NCBI RefSeq assembly: GCF_024758005.1
Contig: NZ_CP103288.1
Location: 3,286,001 to 3,350,000, forward strand
Origin: Pseudarthrobacter sp. NS4
GTDB lineage: Bacteria > Actinomycetota > Actinomycetes > Actinomycetales > Micrococcaceae
Direction of reading: 5' to 3'
Length of the DNA stretch: 64,000 nucleotides
How positions within the stretch are numbered: the stretch's first letter is position 1; each line of letters begins with the position of its first letter. Under the pieces are notes generated by a model, which searched no databases, was not told the origin of the DNA, and worked only from the letters and a program-made list of their open reading frames with translations. Position numbers and translations under genes: made by a program. Shown here piece after piece: positions 16,828-24,833 of the stretch.

Positions 16828-17954
16828 GTTGTGCTCCTCAGTGGTGTTTCCGTTGGTTGGTTTAGGCCGAAAGGATCAGGGAACGAGGCGGTGCCGGATG
16901 CCATTTCCGTATCGGTTAGTTCGCATGCCTTCAGTAGTGCGCCGATTTCTGCGGCGTCGAGGTCGTCGCCGGTGATGGCCAGGACGGTTCCCCGGTCGCC
17001 GAACTCCGGATGCCACCCCAACGCGGCGTCGCGGGATTCAGCCGCCGACACACCGGGCAGGGAGGTTCGCCCGGCCTGCCAGGGGCCCGTGTTTTCCAGC
17101 CAGATGCGTGGTCCGACGCCCTGGACGGAGATCCGGCAGGCCGGTGCTGACGCCACCCAGATCCGCCCCCGCAACCAGCAGCACCCCTGGGCGAGGGCTG
17201 CCAGGGCATGCCGGAAACGTTCCGGGTGCAGGGGACGCTCAACCCGCTGCACCACCGTGGTGAAAGGTGCAGACGAGGCAACAGGGACACGTACCGAGCC
17301 GGGTACGGTCCGGGCTAATGCGTCCGCCAGGTCATGCCTGCCGAGCCGGATGTCGCCGCTGGATTCGGTAACTTCAGCGTGCGGCGCCAACTCTTTGATG
17401 AGCTGGACACCGCGGGCGCGCTCATAGGCATCCACCGGCACCAGGGCTGGATCGGCCAGCACCACCGAATCGTTGAACAACAGCTCCCCCATCAGGAACT
17501 CCCCCGGGGTACGGTCATCCTCGGGGACGGGAGTAAAACCGGATTCGAACAGCGTGTGGTGGTCCCAGATCTGGTCCTCCACTGCGTCAGGTGCGCAGGC
17601 CAGCACCACTGAATCAATGACCAGGGAATCCCCAAGACCTTTCCGGAGGGCCTGCACCGCGGTTTGTGAGGCCACTGCCGGAGGCAATCCCAGAATGATG
17701 CGCGGACCTGCCCTCAGCAGCCGGGCCACAGCGGGCACGACGTCCAGCCGCACGGTGCAGCTAAGGCAGCCGTGCTCCAGCGTGGATTCCTCCCGCTCAA
17801 AACACCGGCCATCCTGATAAACCCGGCGGACGACCACGCCGTCCTCCAGCAGGTCATGAAGGACGACAAGCGCGCCGGGCGACCCCGCCGCCAGTGCGGC
17901 GCACGCCTGTTGGCGGCTAAGGATGTCAAGGGAGCTCACAACAGTCACATGCAT
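16824..17954 (-). CDS. CobW/COG0523-like protein lacking the P-loop, Zur-associated
   Basis: 376 aa from ATG 17954 (MHVTVVSS). It has the metal-site signature as GCLSCTVR, and a C-terminal CobW domain ([18 protein letters not shown]). The usual N-terminal GTP-binding GxxGxGKT is replaced by [10 protein letters not shown], so normal GTPase activity is not expected. COG0523 proteins are metal chaperones, several induced by zinc starvation. A perfect palindrome (ATGAGAA-AGA-TTCTCAT) sits 15 bp before the start codon. It is divergent from znuA and translationally coupled to the zinc-free L36 gene. Confidence 0.82.
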   Translation of the reverse strand: MHVTVVSSLDILSRQQACAALAAGSPGALVVLHDLLEDGVVVRRVYQDGRCFEREESTLEHGCLSCTVRLDVVPAVARLLRAGPRIILGLPPAVASQTAVQALRKGLGDSLVIDSVVLACAPDAVEDQIWDHHTLFESGFTPVPEDDRTPGEFLMGELLFNDSVVLADPALVPVDAYERARGVQLIKELAPHAEVTESSGDIRLGRHDLADALARTVPGSVRVPVASSAPFTTVVQRVERPLHPERFRHALAALAQGCCWLRGRIWVASAPACRISVQGVGPRIWLENTGPWQAGRTSLPGVSAAESRDAALGWHPEFGDRGTVLAITGDDLDAAEIGALLKACELTDTEMASGTASFPDPFGLNQPTETPLRSTT

Positions 17955-17968
17955 AGCCGAAAGCATAC

Positions 17969-17985
17969 ATGAGAAAGATTCTCAT
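17969..17985 (-). promoter_or_regulatory. Zur-type operator upstream of the cobW-like/rpmJ operon
   Basis: ATGAGAA-AGA-TTCTCAT is a perfect 7+3+7 palindrome, close to the actinobacterial Zur consensus (TGA.A.TGATT.TCA-like). It sits 15 bp from the start codon, where binding would block transcription. The same ATGAGAA/TTCTCAT half-sites recur upstream of znuA. Confidence 0.82.
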
Positions 17986-18061
17986 TATCAACAGCTCGAT
18001 GCCGCACTCCGGCCCATCAGCCCCCTGAGCCGGTCCAGACCTCGGAGCAAGGCCTTCATAA

Positions 18062-18097
18062 TTGACACTGATTCTCATTTGCATGAGAATCGCTGTC
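18062..18097 (+). promoter_or_regulatory. znuA promoter with overlapping Zur operator
   Basis: TTGACA at 18062-18067 and GAGAAT at 18085-18090 are 17 bp apart. A perfect 22-bp palindrome, GATTCTCAT-TTGC-ATGAGAATC (18070-18091), fills the spacer and covers the -10, so a bound repressor would exclude polymerase. The start codon is only 7 bp downstream of the -10, implying a leaderless mRNA. Confidence 0.8.
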
Positions 18098-19123
18098 ATG
18101 AAATCCCGTACACGGCTTGTTCTTGCCATGCCCCTTTTGTCCGCTCTTTCACTGACAGCCTGCGCTTCCGGCGCCGGGGAGGCTTCCCCCTCGGGCACGT
18201 CCGGGGCTGGGGCTGGGGCTGCGCCCCTGAAGGTCATGGCGTCCTTCTACCCCCTGCAGTACGTGACGGAGCAGGTGGGAGGGGACAAGGTGGAGGTTGA
18301 ATCACTTACCCCTCCGGGGACCGAGCCCCATGACCTTGAGCTCTCCCCGGCAGCCGTGGCGTCCCTGGAAAACGCCGCCGCCGTGGTGTACCTGTCCGGG
18401 TTCCAGCCCGCTGTGGACGAAGCCATCAAGCAGGCGTCCCCCGCCCGCGCCCTGGACGTCTCGGAGGAAGCAACCCTGCCCGCCGGACACTCCGAACATG
18501 ACCACGGCACGGAAACACACACCGAGGCCGCCGCCGAGGAAGAAGGGCACGCGGAGGAAACGGAAGCGGGCCACTCCGAGGAAGCGGAAGCCGGCCACGC
18601 CGAGGAAGGCCAGGACCTGCACTTCTGGCTGGATCCTGAGCGCCTGGCCCACACCGCCCACGCCGTCGCCGAGGAACTGGCCGAAGCCGACCCTGCGAAC
18701 GCCGCCGCCTATGAGGCCAACGCCGAAGCCCTGTCCGGGAAATTGACGGCACTGGATGGGGACTTCAGCCAGGGCCTGAAGACCTGCAAGAGCCGGACAA
18801 TCGTCGTCTCCCACGAGGCCTACGGCTACCTCACGGCCAAGTACGACCTGAACCAGGCCGGCATTTCCGGCCTGGCACCGGATACCGAACCGTCACCGGC
18901 ACGGCTGGCCGAAATAGGCCAGGTGGTCAAGGATGAAGGGGTGAGCACCATCTTCACCGAAACCCTGGTCAACCCCAAGGTCGCCGAAACACTCGCCGCC
19001 GACCTGAACGTCAAGACCGCGGTCCTGGACCCGCTCGAAGGGCTGACCGACAACAGCTCCGACTACGAAAAAGTGATGCGCAGCAACCTCGAAGCCCTGC
19101 GCACCGCCCTGGACTGCGCCTAG
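18098..19123 (+). CDS. znuA: Zinc ABC transporter substrate-binding lipoprotein
   Basis: 341 aa from ATG 18098; the frame is open further upstream but runs through the operator. A lipoprotein signal ends in LSLTAC. The body has the ZnuA/AdcA features: ASFYPLQYVTEQVGG, PPGTEPHDLELSP, a His/Glu-rich loop near residues 130-180 (HSEHDHGTETH, repeated GHAEE), DLHFWLDPERLA, VSHEAYGYL and IFTETLVNPKVAETLA. It captures zinc outside the membrane for ZnuBC. It is first gene of znuACB-zur, with znuC starting 3 bp after its stop. Confidence 0.93.
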   Translation: MKSRTRLVLAMPLLSALSLTACASGAGEASPSGTSGAGAGAAPLKVMASFYPLQYVTEQVGGDKVEVESLTPPGTEPHDLELSPAAVASLENAAAVVYLSGFQPAVDEAIKQASPARALDVSEEATLPAGHSEHDHGTETHTEAAAEEEGHAEETEAGHSEEAEAGHAEEGQDLHFWLDPERLAHTAHAVAEELAEADPANAAAYEANAEALSGKLTALDGDFSQGLKTCKSRTIVVSHEAYGYLTAKYDLNQAGISGLAPDTEPSPARLAEIGQVVKDEGVSTIFTETLVNPKVAETLAADLNVKTAVLDPLEGLTDNSSDYEKVMRSNLEALRTALDCA

Positions 19124-19126
19124 ACC

Positions 19127-19915
19127 GTGACCGCTGACCAGCCGCCGATCCGGACACGGCAACTGCATGTGTCCGTGGAAAGCGGGACCATCCTGCACGG
19201 CATCGACCTCACCGTCCCGGACGGCGAAGCCGTTGCACTGCTGGGAGCCAACGGGTCGGGCAAATCCACCCTGGTCAAAGCACTGATGGGCATCGTCCCG
19301 GTGACCTCCGGCACCGCCGAGATCTACGGCGCGGATGTCACCGCAGCCCGCCGCACAGTTCCCTGGTCCCGGATCGGCTACGTCCCGCAGCGGCTGGGGC
19401 CAAGCTCCGGGGTCCCGGCAACCGCCGTCGAAGTGGTGGCCTCCGGGCTGCTGGACAACAGGCGGCTGCGGACCGGCCGCGCTGCCCGCCGGAAAGCACT
19501 GGAGGCGCTGGAGCAGGTGGGACTGCTCGAACGCGCCCATGACAGTGTCCAGGTGTTCTCCGGCGGCCAGCAGCAGCGGGTGCTGATCGCCCGCGCCCTG
19601 GTGCGGGAGCCGGATCTGATCATTCTCGATGAGCCGCTGGCGGGAATCGACCGGGCATCCAAGGAGGCCCTCGCCCGCACCCTGGAGCGGATGCGTGAAA
19701 GAGGCACCACCATCCTGGTGGTGCTTCACGAGCTGGGCGAACTGGCCGGCATGGTGGAGCGGGCCGTGGTGCTGCGCCGCGGACGGGTCATATTCGATGG
19801 CCCGCCGCCGGCCGCCGCACCGGGACACGACCACCCGGACCATGACCACGTACACGCCCACGGAGACCCTCCCCTGCCCGGACATACCGTCCCTGACCTG
19901 CGATCGGAGTGGTAG
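19127..19915 (+). CDS. znuC: Zinc ABC transporter ATPase
   Basis: 262 aa from GTG 19127. It has Walker A GANGSGKST, signature FSGGQQQRVLIARAL, Walker B LIILDEPLAGID and the H-loop LVVLHELGEL. A C-terminal His-rich tail (HDHPDHDHVHAH) probably binds zinc, as in other ZnuC proteins. It overlaps znuB by 7 bp. Confidence 0.93.
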   Translation: MTADQPPIRTRQLHVSVESGTILHGIDLTVPDGEAVALLGANGSGKSTLVKALMGIVPVTSGTAEIYGADVTAARRTVPWSRIGYVPQRLGPSSGVPATAVEVVASGLLDNRRLRTGRAARRKALEALEQVGLLERAHDSVQVFSGGQQQRVLIARALVREPDLIILDEPLAGIDRASKEALARTLERMRERGTTILVVLHELGELAGMVERAVVLRRGRVIFDGPPPAAAPGHDHPDHDHVHAHGDPPLPGHTVPDLRSEW

Positions 19916-20829
19916 TGGCTTTCTTCGACGCTATGGCCACCATGCTTTCCAGCCCGCTGATGCAGCGCGGCCTCATGGTCGCCGTGCTTGTTGGCATCTC
20001 GGCGCCCGTCATGGGCACCTACCTGGTCCAGCGGCGCCTTGCCCTGCTTGGTGACGGAATCGGGCACGTGGCACTGACCGGCGTGGCCATGGGCTGGCTC
20101 GCCGGAAGCGCTGCAGGGCTCACCCCCCACGACCTGCTCGCCGTACCGGGGGCCGTCATCGCCGCCGTCATCGGGGCGGTGCTGATCGAGCTGGTGCGGG
20201 AAAAGGGCAAAACCAGCGGCGACGTGGCCCTTGCCCTGCTCTTCTACGGCGGCATCGCCGGCGGAGTGCTCCTCATCGGGATCGCCGGCGGTACCGCGGC
20301 CAACCTCACCGGCTACCTGTTCGGATCCATCTCCACCGTCACGGCCCTGGACGTCTGGCTCGCCGCCGGCCTGGCCGCACTCATCCTGGGCATCGGCCTG
20401 GGACTGCGGCCCGCCCTCTTCGCGCTGAGCCATGATGAGGAATTCGCCCGCGCCACCGGCCTTCCCGTCCGGGCACTGAACATCCTCATCGCGGTGCTGG
20501 CAGCCCTGACGGTTTCCGTGTCGATGCGGGTGGTGGGAGTCCTGCTCGTCTCGGCGCTGATGATCGTACCGGTCGCAATCGCCCAACTGACCGCCAAATC
20601 CTTCCGTGCCACGATGGGCACCGCCATGATCATCGGTGCCGCGGTCTGCGTCACCGGGCTGTCCATCACGTACTTCCACCGCCTGTCCCCCGGGGCCACC
20701 ATCGTGGTCCTCGCCATCGGCGTCTACGCTGTTGTGGCCCTCGCCCGGCCCTTCCTTCCGCGGCCCAAGCATGCCACCGGCCCGCACCTGGACGCCGAGG
20801 ACGACCTGCGGCTGCACGAGGCAGCCTAA
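19909..20829 (+). CDS. znuB: Zinc ABC transporter permease
   Basis: 306 aa from GTG 19909; GTG 19915 is an alternative. It is a multi-pass ABC-3 permease: GTYLVQRRLALLGDGIGHVAL near the N-terminus, then about eight hydrophobic helices and the late FRATMGTAMIIGA segment. It pairs with ZnuC, overlapping its gene. The next gene, zur, starts 2 bp after the stop. Confidence 0.92.
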   Translation: MVVAFFDAMATMLSSPLMQRGLMVAVLVGISAPVMGTYLVQRRLALLGDGIGHVALTGVAMGWLAGSAAGLTPHDLLAVPGAVIAAVIGAVLIELVREKGKTSGDVALALLFYGGIAGGVLLIGIAGGTAANLTGYLFGSISTVTALDVWLAAGLAALILGIGLGLRPALFALSHDEEFARATGLPVRALNILIAVLAALTVSVSMRVVGVLLVSALMIVPVAIAQLTAKSFRATMGTAMIIGAAVCVTGLSITYFHRLSPGATIVVLAIGVYAVVALARPFLPRPKHATGPHLDAEDDLRLHEAA

Positions 20830-20830
20830 G

Positions 20831-21226
20831 GTGGAGCGCCGGACCCGGCAGCGCTCTGCCCTTGATGAGCTGCTGGAGCGCACACCGGAGTTCCGCAGCG
20901 CCCAGCAGCTGCACGCGAAACTGCGCGAGAACGGCGAATCGGTGGCCCTGGCCACGGTTTACCGGCTTCTGCAGTCCATGGCCCGCGAAGGCGAAATCGA
21001 CGTGCTGCGCAGCGAAGACAATGAAAACCGGTACCGCCGCTGCCAGCGCCAGGAACACCACCACCACCTGGTATGCCGGCAGTGTGGATACACCGTGGAA
21101 GTCACGGAGACCACCATCCAGCGCTGGGCTGACGCGACCGCCCGGGAACACGGCTTCACGGTGGTCTCACACGCCGTAGAACTCCTCGGTGTCTGCGCCG
21201 GCTGCGAGGACAGCAGCAAGGCGTAA
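20831..21226 (+). CDS. zur: Zinc uptake regulator, Fur family
   Basis: 131 aa from GTG 20831, 1 bp beyond the znuB stop. It has a Fur-family winged helix (FRSAQQLHAKLRENGESVALATVYRLLQ), then the zinc-binding hinge HHHHLVCRQCG and a C-terminal CAGC, giving two Cys pairs for a structural zinc. Its place at the end of znuACB, and zinc boxes at three local promoters, identify it as Zur rather than Fur. Because it is co-transcribed with its targets it should be autoregulated. Confidence 0.92.
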   Translation: MERRTRQRSALDELLERTPEFRSAQQLHAKLRENGESVALATVYRLLQSMAREGEIDVLRSEDNENRYRRCQRQEHHHHLVCRQCGYTVEVTETTIQRWADATAREHGFTVVSHAVELLGVCAGCEDSSKA

Positions 21227-21332
21227 GCGCCAAAGCACCGGCTCACTCCAGCTGCCGGAAGCCTGTAAACCCTGCACGCCCTCCCCTAAGTCCCCGCAGC
21301 GTTCTTGGGCAACGCATTCATGAGCATTTGGT

Positions 21333-21345
21333 AATGATAATCATT
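21333..21345 (+). promoter_or_regulatory. Zur-type operator upstream of the Opp/Nik-type importer
   Basis: AATGATAATCATT is a perfect 13-bp palindrome flanked by GGT and TGC, similar to Zur boxes of actinobacteria. It lies about 60 bp before the substrate-binding protein's start and 107 bp after zur. Fur-type boxes can look alike, so zinc control is inferred from the neighbours. Confidence 0.7.
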
Positions 21346-21403
21346 TGCAAGTAGCATGGCGCGTTGGAACTTGAACATTTGGCAATACAAAAAGGAGCGG
21401 ACC

Positions 21404-22957
21404 ATGCTTGGGCGCACGATGAGAATGGCCGGGGCGTCAGCGGCCGCGGTATTGATGATGGCCGGATGCGCTGCGGAAGGCTCGTCAAAAAACCAGGCCC
21501 CGCAGCAGCCATTGAAGGTGGTGGGGCAGTTCGAGCTTCACGGCCTTGACCCCTCAACCACAGGGGGGTTCTTCACCCGCCTGCAGGTGGTCGAAACCCT
21601 TGTGGACGCCGACAACCAAGGGGTACTGCAGCCAGGACTCGCCACCGGCTGGGAGGCCTCCCCGGATAATCGTTCCTGGCGTTTCACCCTCCGCGAGGGT
21701 GCCAGCTTCCACGACGGAACTGCCGTCACCGCAGAAGCCGTCGCCGCTGCGCTGGAAACCGCCCGGAGCAAGGCCGCAAGCCCCTTCTCCACCGTCCCGG
21801 TAAAGGCCGTAACGGCCGAGGGCGGCGCGGTCCGCGTGGACCTGACGCAGCCGTACGCCCCGCTGCCCGCCGTGCTGGCCCACACCAGCACACAGATTCT
21901 GGCCCCCAGCTCGTATGCGGCGGACCGGACGGTCACCGACGTGGTGGGCTCCGGCCCTTACAAGGTGACCCGCCTGGAGCAGCCGGGCACCATCGAACTG
22001 GCTGTCTCCGAGCAATGGCAGGATGAAAAGCCGCCCATCACCGAAGTCCACTACCAGGCAGTAGGCAGGTCCGAAAGCCGCGCACTGATGGCCGAAAGCG
22101 GCCAGGCCGACGTCACCTTCGGGATGGACCCCACCAGCCTGCAGCGGATCAAGCAGGCCGGCAAGCAGGACATCGAACAGGTAACCCTCCCCCGGACCAT
22201 CCTGTTGAAGGTCAACGCGGGCCACGAGATCCTGGGTGACGTCCGGGTCCGCCAGGCCCTGAGCCTGGCCCTGGACCGCGAAGCGATGGCAACTGCCTTG
22301 CTCAGGGACCCCGAGATGGCCGCTACCCAGCTGTTCCCGCCGTCGCTGCCCGAATGGCACCAGGACAACGTCACGCCGCTGACCCACGACGTGGAGGAAG
22401 CCCGCAAGCTGCTCACCGAGGCGGGCTGGGTGCCGGGAAGTGACGGCACCCTGGAGCGCGAGGGCCGGAAATTCTCGATCAGCCTGCGCACCTTCCCGGA
22501 CCGGCCCGAGTTGCCTCTCCTGGCCACCGCCATCCAGGCGAAACTCAAAGAACTGGGCGTTGCCGTTGACGTGAAGGTCGGCAACTCCAGCGAAATCGCC
22601 GCCGGCCACCAGGACGGTTCCCTGGAACTGGCACTGTTTTCCCGGAACTACGCACTCGTACCCGACGCACTGGTAACCCTCGCGGACGACTTCGCCCCCA
22701 ACGGCGCGGACTACGGTTCCATGGGCTGGAACAATGCAGACCTCACCTCGACATTGAACACCATGGCCACGGGCGCCGGCACCGGCAGCCTGGAGGAGAA
22801 CCGGCGGACGGTGACCGAAATTATGCACGCTGAACTGCCCGTGATCCCCGTCGCCTGGTACCGGCAAAGCGCCGTGGTGAGCAAGCGGGTTGACGGCCTG
22901 GTCCTTGATCCCCTGGAACGCTCCTGGCGGCTCACCGACCTCAGCTGGGCAAAGTAA
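21404..22957 (+). CDS. ABC transporter substrate-binding lipoprotein, SBP_bac_5 (peptide/nickel) family
   Basis: 517 aa from ATG 21404 behind AAAGGAGCGG; a longer frame from 21356 would run past the ribosome site. The lipoprotein signal ends in LMMAGC. The family pattern is clear: GLDPSTTGGFFTRLQVVETL, LATGWEASPDNRSWRFTLREG, SFHDGTAVTAEAV and LSLALDREAMATALL. The family carries peptides, nickel or metallophore complexes. With a Zur-type box in front and zur next door, a zinc-metallophore or zinc-peptide ligand is my inference. It is first of four genes. Confidence 0.85.
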   Translation: MLGRTMRMAGASAAAVLMMAGCAAEGSSKNQAPQQPLKVVGQFELHGLDPSTTGGFFTRLQVVETLVDADNQGVLQPGLATGWEASPDNRSWRFTLREGASFHDGTAVTAEAVAAALETARSKAASPFSTVPVKAVTAEGGAVRVDLTQPYAPLPAVLAHTSTQILAPSSYAADRTVTDVVGSGPYKVTRLEQPGTIELAVSEQWQDEKPPITEVHYQAVGRSESRALMAESGQADVTFGMDPTSLQRIKQAGKQDIEQVTLPRTILLKVNAGHEILGDVRVRQALSLALDREAMATALLRDPEMAATQLFPPSLPEWHQDNVTPLTHDVEEARKLLTEAGWVPGSDGTLEREGRKFSISLRTFPDRPELPLLATAIQAKLKELGVAVDVKVGNSSEIAAGHQDGSLELALFSRNYALVPDALVTLADDFAPNGADYGSMGWNNADLTSTLNTMATGAGTGSLEENRRTVTEIMHAELPVIPVAWYRQSAVVSKRVDGLVLDPLERSWRLTDLSWAK

Positions 22958-22974
22958 AAGGGGAACGAAAGTCC

Positions 22975-23964
22975 GTGCAAACACCCACAGCGAGGCTGCA
23001 GGTCCCTTCCGGACCTGCAGCCCGCATCCTTCGCCAACGCACCGTGCAGGCAGCCGCCGTCGTCCTGCTGGTCTCCACCGCGTGCTTCGCCATCGTGCAG
23101 AACCTGCCCGGAGACATTGCTTTCCGCATCGCTGCCGGCCGCTACGGCTACGACCAGGTCACCGCAGCATCAGCGGACAGCGTCCGCGCTGAACTGGGAC
23201 TGGACCGGCCTATCTGGCAGCAGCTCCTGGACTGGATCGCCGACCTGCTGACCTTCAACCTCGGAAACTCCCTGGTGACCGGGGCCGACGTCGCCGGGGA
23301 GCTGGCCTTCTATCTCTCCAGCAGCACCCAGCTTGCCGTGGCAGCGCTGGCCATCGCCTTCGTCACGGGTGCCACCGCCGGAGCCCTTGCCGCCGCCAGG
23401 CCCGGCGGAGCGATGGACCGGATCACCAACCTGTGGGTCTCCGGAGCACGTGCACTTCCGCCGTTCCTCCTCGGGCTGGTCCTGATCCTGGTTTTCTCCG
23501 TCCACCTTGGGGTGCTGCCGGCCGCAGGCCACGGTGAAGCAGGCAACATCGTGCTGCCGGCAGCCACCCTTGCCGTGGGCCTCTCCGGGCTCTTCGCCCG
23601 CGTCACCCGCGACACCGTGGTGCAGGTCAGGGAATCCGGGTACGTCCACTTCGCCCAAACCAAAGACCTCAGTGCCCGCCTGGTGTTCTTCCGGCACGTA
23701 ATGCGGAATACCGGAGTGACCCTGATCGCCTATGTGGGGGTGCAGGTGCTGATCCTCATCGAAGGCGTCGTCATCGTCGAAAGCCTCTTCGCCTGGCCGG
23801 GCCTGGGACACGCACTGGTGCACGCGATTTTCTGGCGGGACATCCCCATGATCCAGGCCACCGCCGTGGCACTGGCCCTCCTCGTCGTCGCCCTTAACAC
23901 GGCCGTTGACCTGGGCTCGGCCGCCATCGACCCCCGTCCCCGCCGCCGCGAGGTGGTCCTGTGA
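22975..23964 (+). CDS. ABC transporter permease, DppB/NikB type
   Basis: 329 aa from GTG 22975 with AAAAGGGGAACG upstream. Six hydrophobic helices and the DppB pattern: ALGLDRPIWQQLLDWIADLL after the first helix, ALPPFLLGLVLILVFS, and the EAA-like loop FARVTRDTVVQVRESGYV. It forms the membrane channel with the next permease. Its stop overlaps the next start (TGATG). Confidence 0.88.
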   Translation: MQTPTARLQVPSGPAARILRQRTVQAAAVVLLVSTACFAIVQNLPGDIAFRIAAGRYGYDQVTAASADSVRAELGLDRPIWQQLLDWIADLLTFNLGNSLVTGADVAGELAFYLSSSTQLAVAALAIAFVTGATAGALAAARPGGAMDRITNLWVSGARALPPFLLGLVLILVFSVHLGVLPAAGHGEAGNIVLPAATLAVGLSGLFARVTRDTVVQVRESGYVHFAQTKDLSARLVFFRHVMRNTGVTLIAYVGVQVLILIEGVVIVESLFAWPGLGHALVHAIFWRDIPMIQATAVALALLVVALNTAVDLGSAAIDPRPRRREVVL

Positions 23965-24833
23965 TGACTCCCTCCACCCTCAGCAAGCGGCCGCAGCCGG
24001 CCAGTGCAGTTACCTCCGCACCGGTCCGGGACCGGACCGGCTGGCTTGCCGCTGCCTCCGGGGCCCAGCGTGCAGCGGCCGTGCTGCTGGCCGCGCTGGT
24101 GCTCTTTGCCCTGGCCGGCCCGTTGCTCTGGCCGGGCCACGCAGTCCAGGACCTGTCCCGGTTCCTGGAAGCCCCCAGCCTGGCCGAGCCACTGGGCCGG
24201 GACCACCTGGGCCGCAGCGTCATCGCGCGGCTCGCCCACGCCACCCGCCTGTCCTTGCTGATGGCCCTGCTGTGCGTCGGGACGGCGCTGCTGCTCGGAA
24301 CACTGGCCGGCATCACAGCCGCCTGGCGGGGAGGATGGGCAGACACCGTCCTGCACGGACTCTCCGAAGCGTTCATCGCGCTTCCGGCGCTCCTGGTGGT
24401 CCTGATCTTCTCGGCCCTGGCCAACGGTGAGCTGTGGTCGCTGTACATCGGGCTGGCCCTGGCCCAGTGGGTGGAGTACTTCCGGATGATCCGGTCCCGC
24501 AGCGGCCTGGTGCTGGCCGGTCCGGCCGTTGAGGCAGCCGGCCTGCTCCAACTCGGACCCGTGCACATCGTGCGCCGGCACCTCTGGCCCGAGCTGCGGC
24601 CCCTGCTGACCACCATGGCAACCTTCGGCGTCGGATCCTCGATCCTGGCCCTGTCCACCCTCGGTTTCGTGGGCGTCGGAGTCCGGCCGCCCACACCGGA
24701 ACTGGGGCAGATGATCACCGAAGCCTTCCCCTACTACCATGAGGCGCCCTGGATGTCCCTGGCACCTGTCCTGGTTCTCATCACCATCCTCACTGGGCTC
24801 CTGGGCCTGCGAAACAAGGAGTCCCGCCCGTGA
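23964..24833 (+). CDS. ABC transporter permease, DppC/NikC type
   Basis: 289 aa from ATG 23964, overlapping the previous stop. It has an N-terminal extension, a first helix (AVLLAALVLFALAGPLLW), then LGRDHLGRSVIARLAHATRLSL, the DppC hallmark, and the EAA loop YFRMIRSRSGLVLAGPAVEAAGLL. It is the partner of the upstream permease, and its stop overlaps the ATPase start (GTGA). Confidence 0.88.
   Translation: MTPSTLSKRPQPASAVTSAPVRDRTGWLAAASGAQRAAAVLLAALVLFALAGPLLWPGHAVQDLSRFLEAPSLAEPLGRDHLGRSVIARLAHATRLSLLMALLCVGTALLLGTLAGITAAWRGGWADTVLHGLSEAFIALPALLVVLIFSALANGELWSLYIGLALAQWVEYFRMIRSRSGLVLAGPAVEAAGLLQLGPVHIVRRHLWPELRPLLTTMATFGVGSSILALSTLGFVGVGVRPPTPELGQMITEAFPYYHEAPWMSLAPVLVLITILTGLLGLRNKESRP

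Noticed and set aside
19726..20955. 409-aa open frame on the minus strand
   Set aside because: It is antisense to znuC, znuB and zur, all of which have clear motifs; low-complexity His/Gly/Asp sequence.
21554..22984. 476-aa open frame on the minus strand
   Set aside because: It is antisense to the SBP_bac_5 lipoprotein gene, with Gly/Gln/His-rich composition and no domain.
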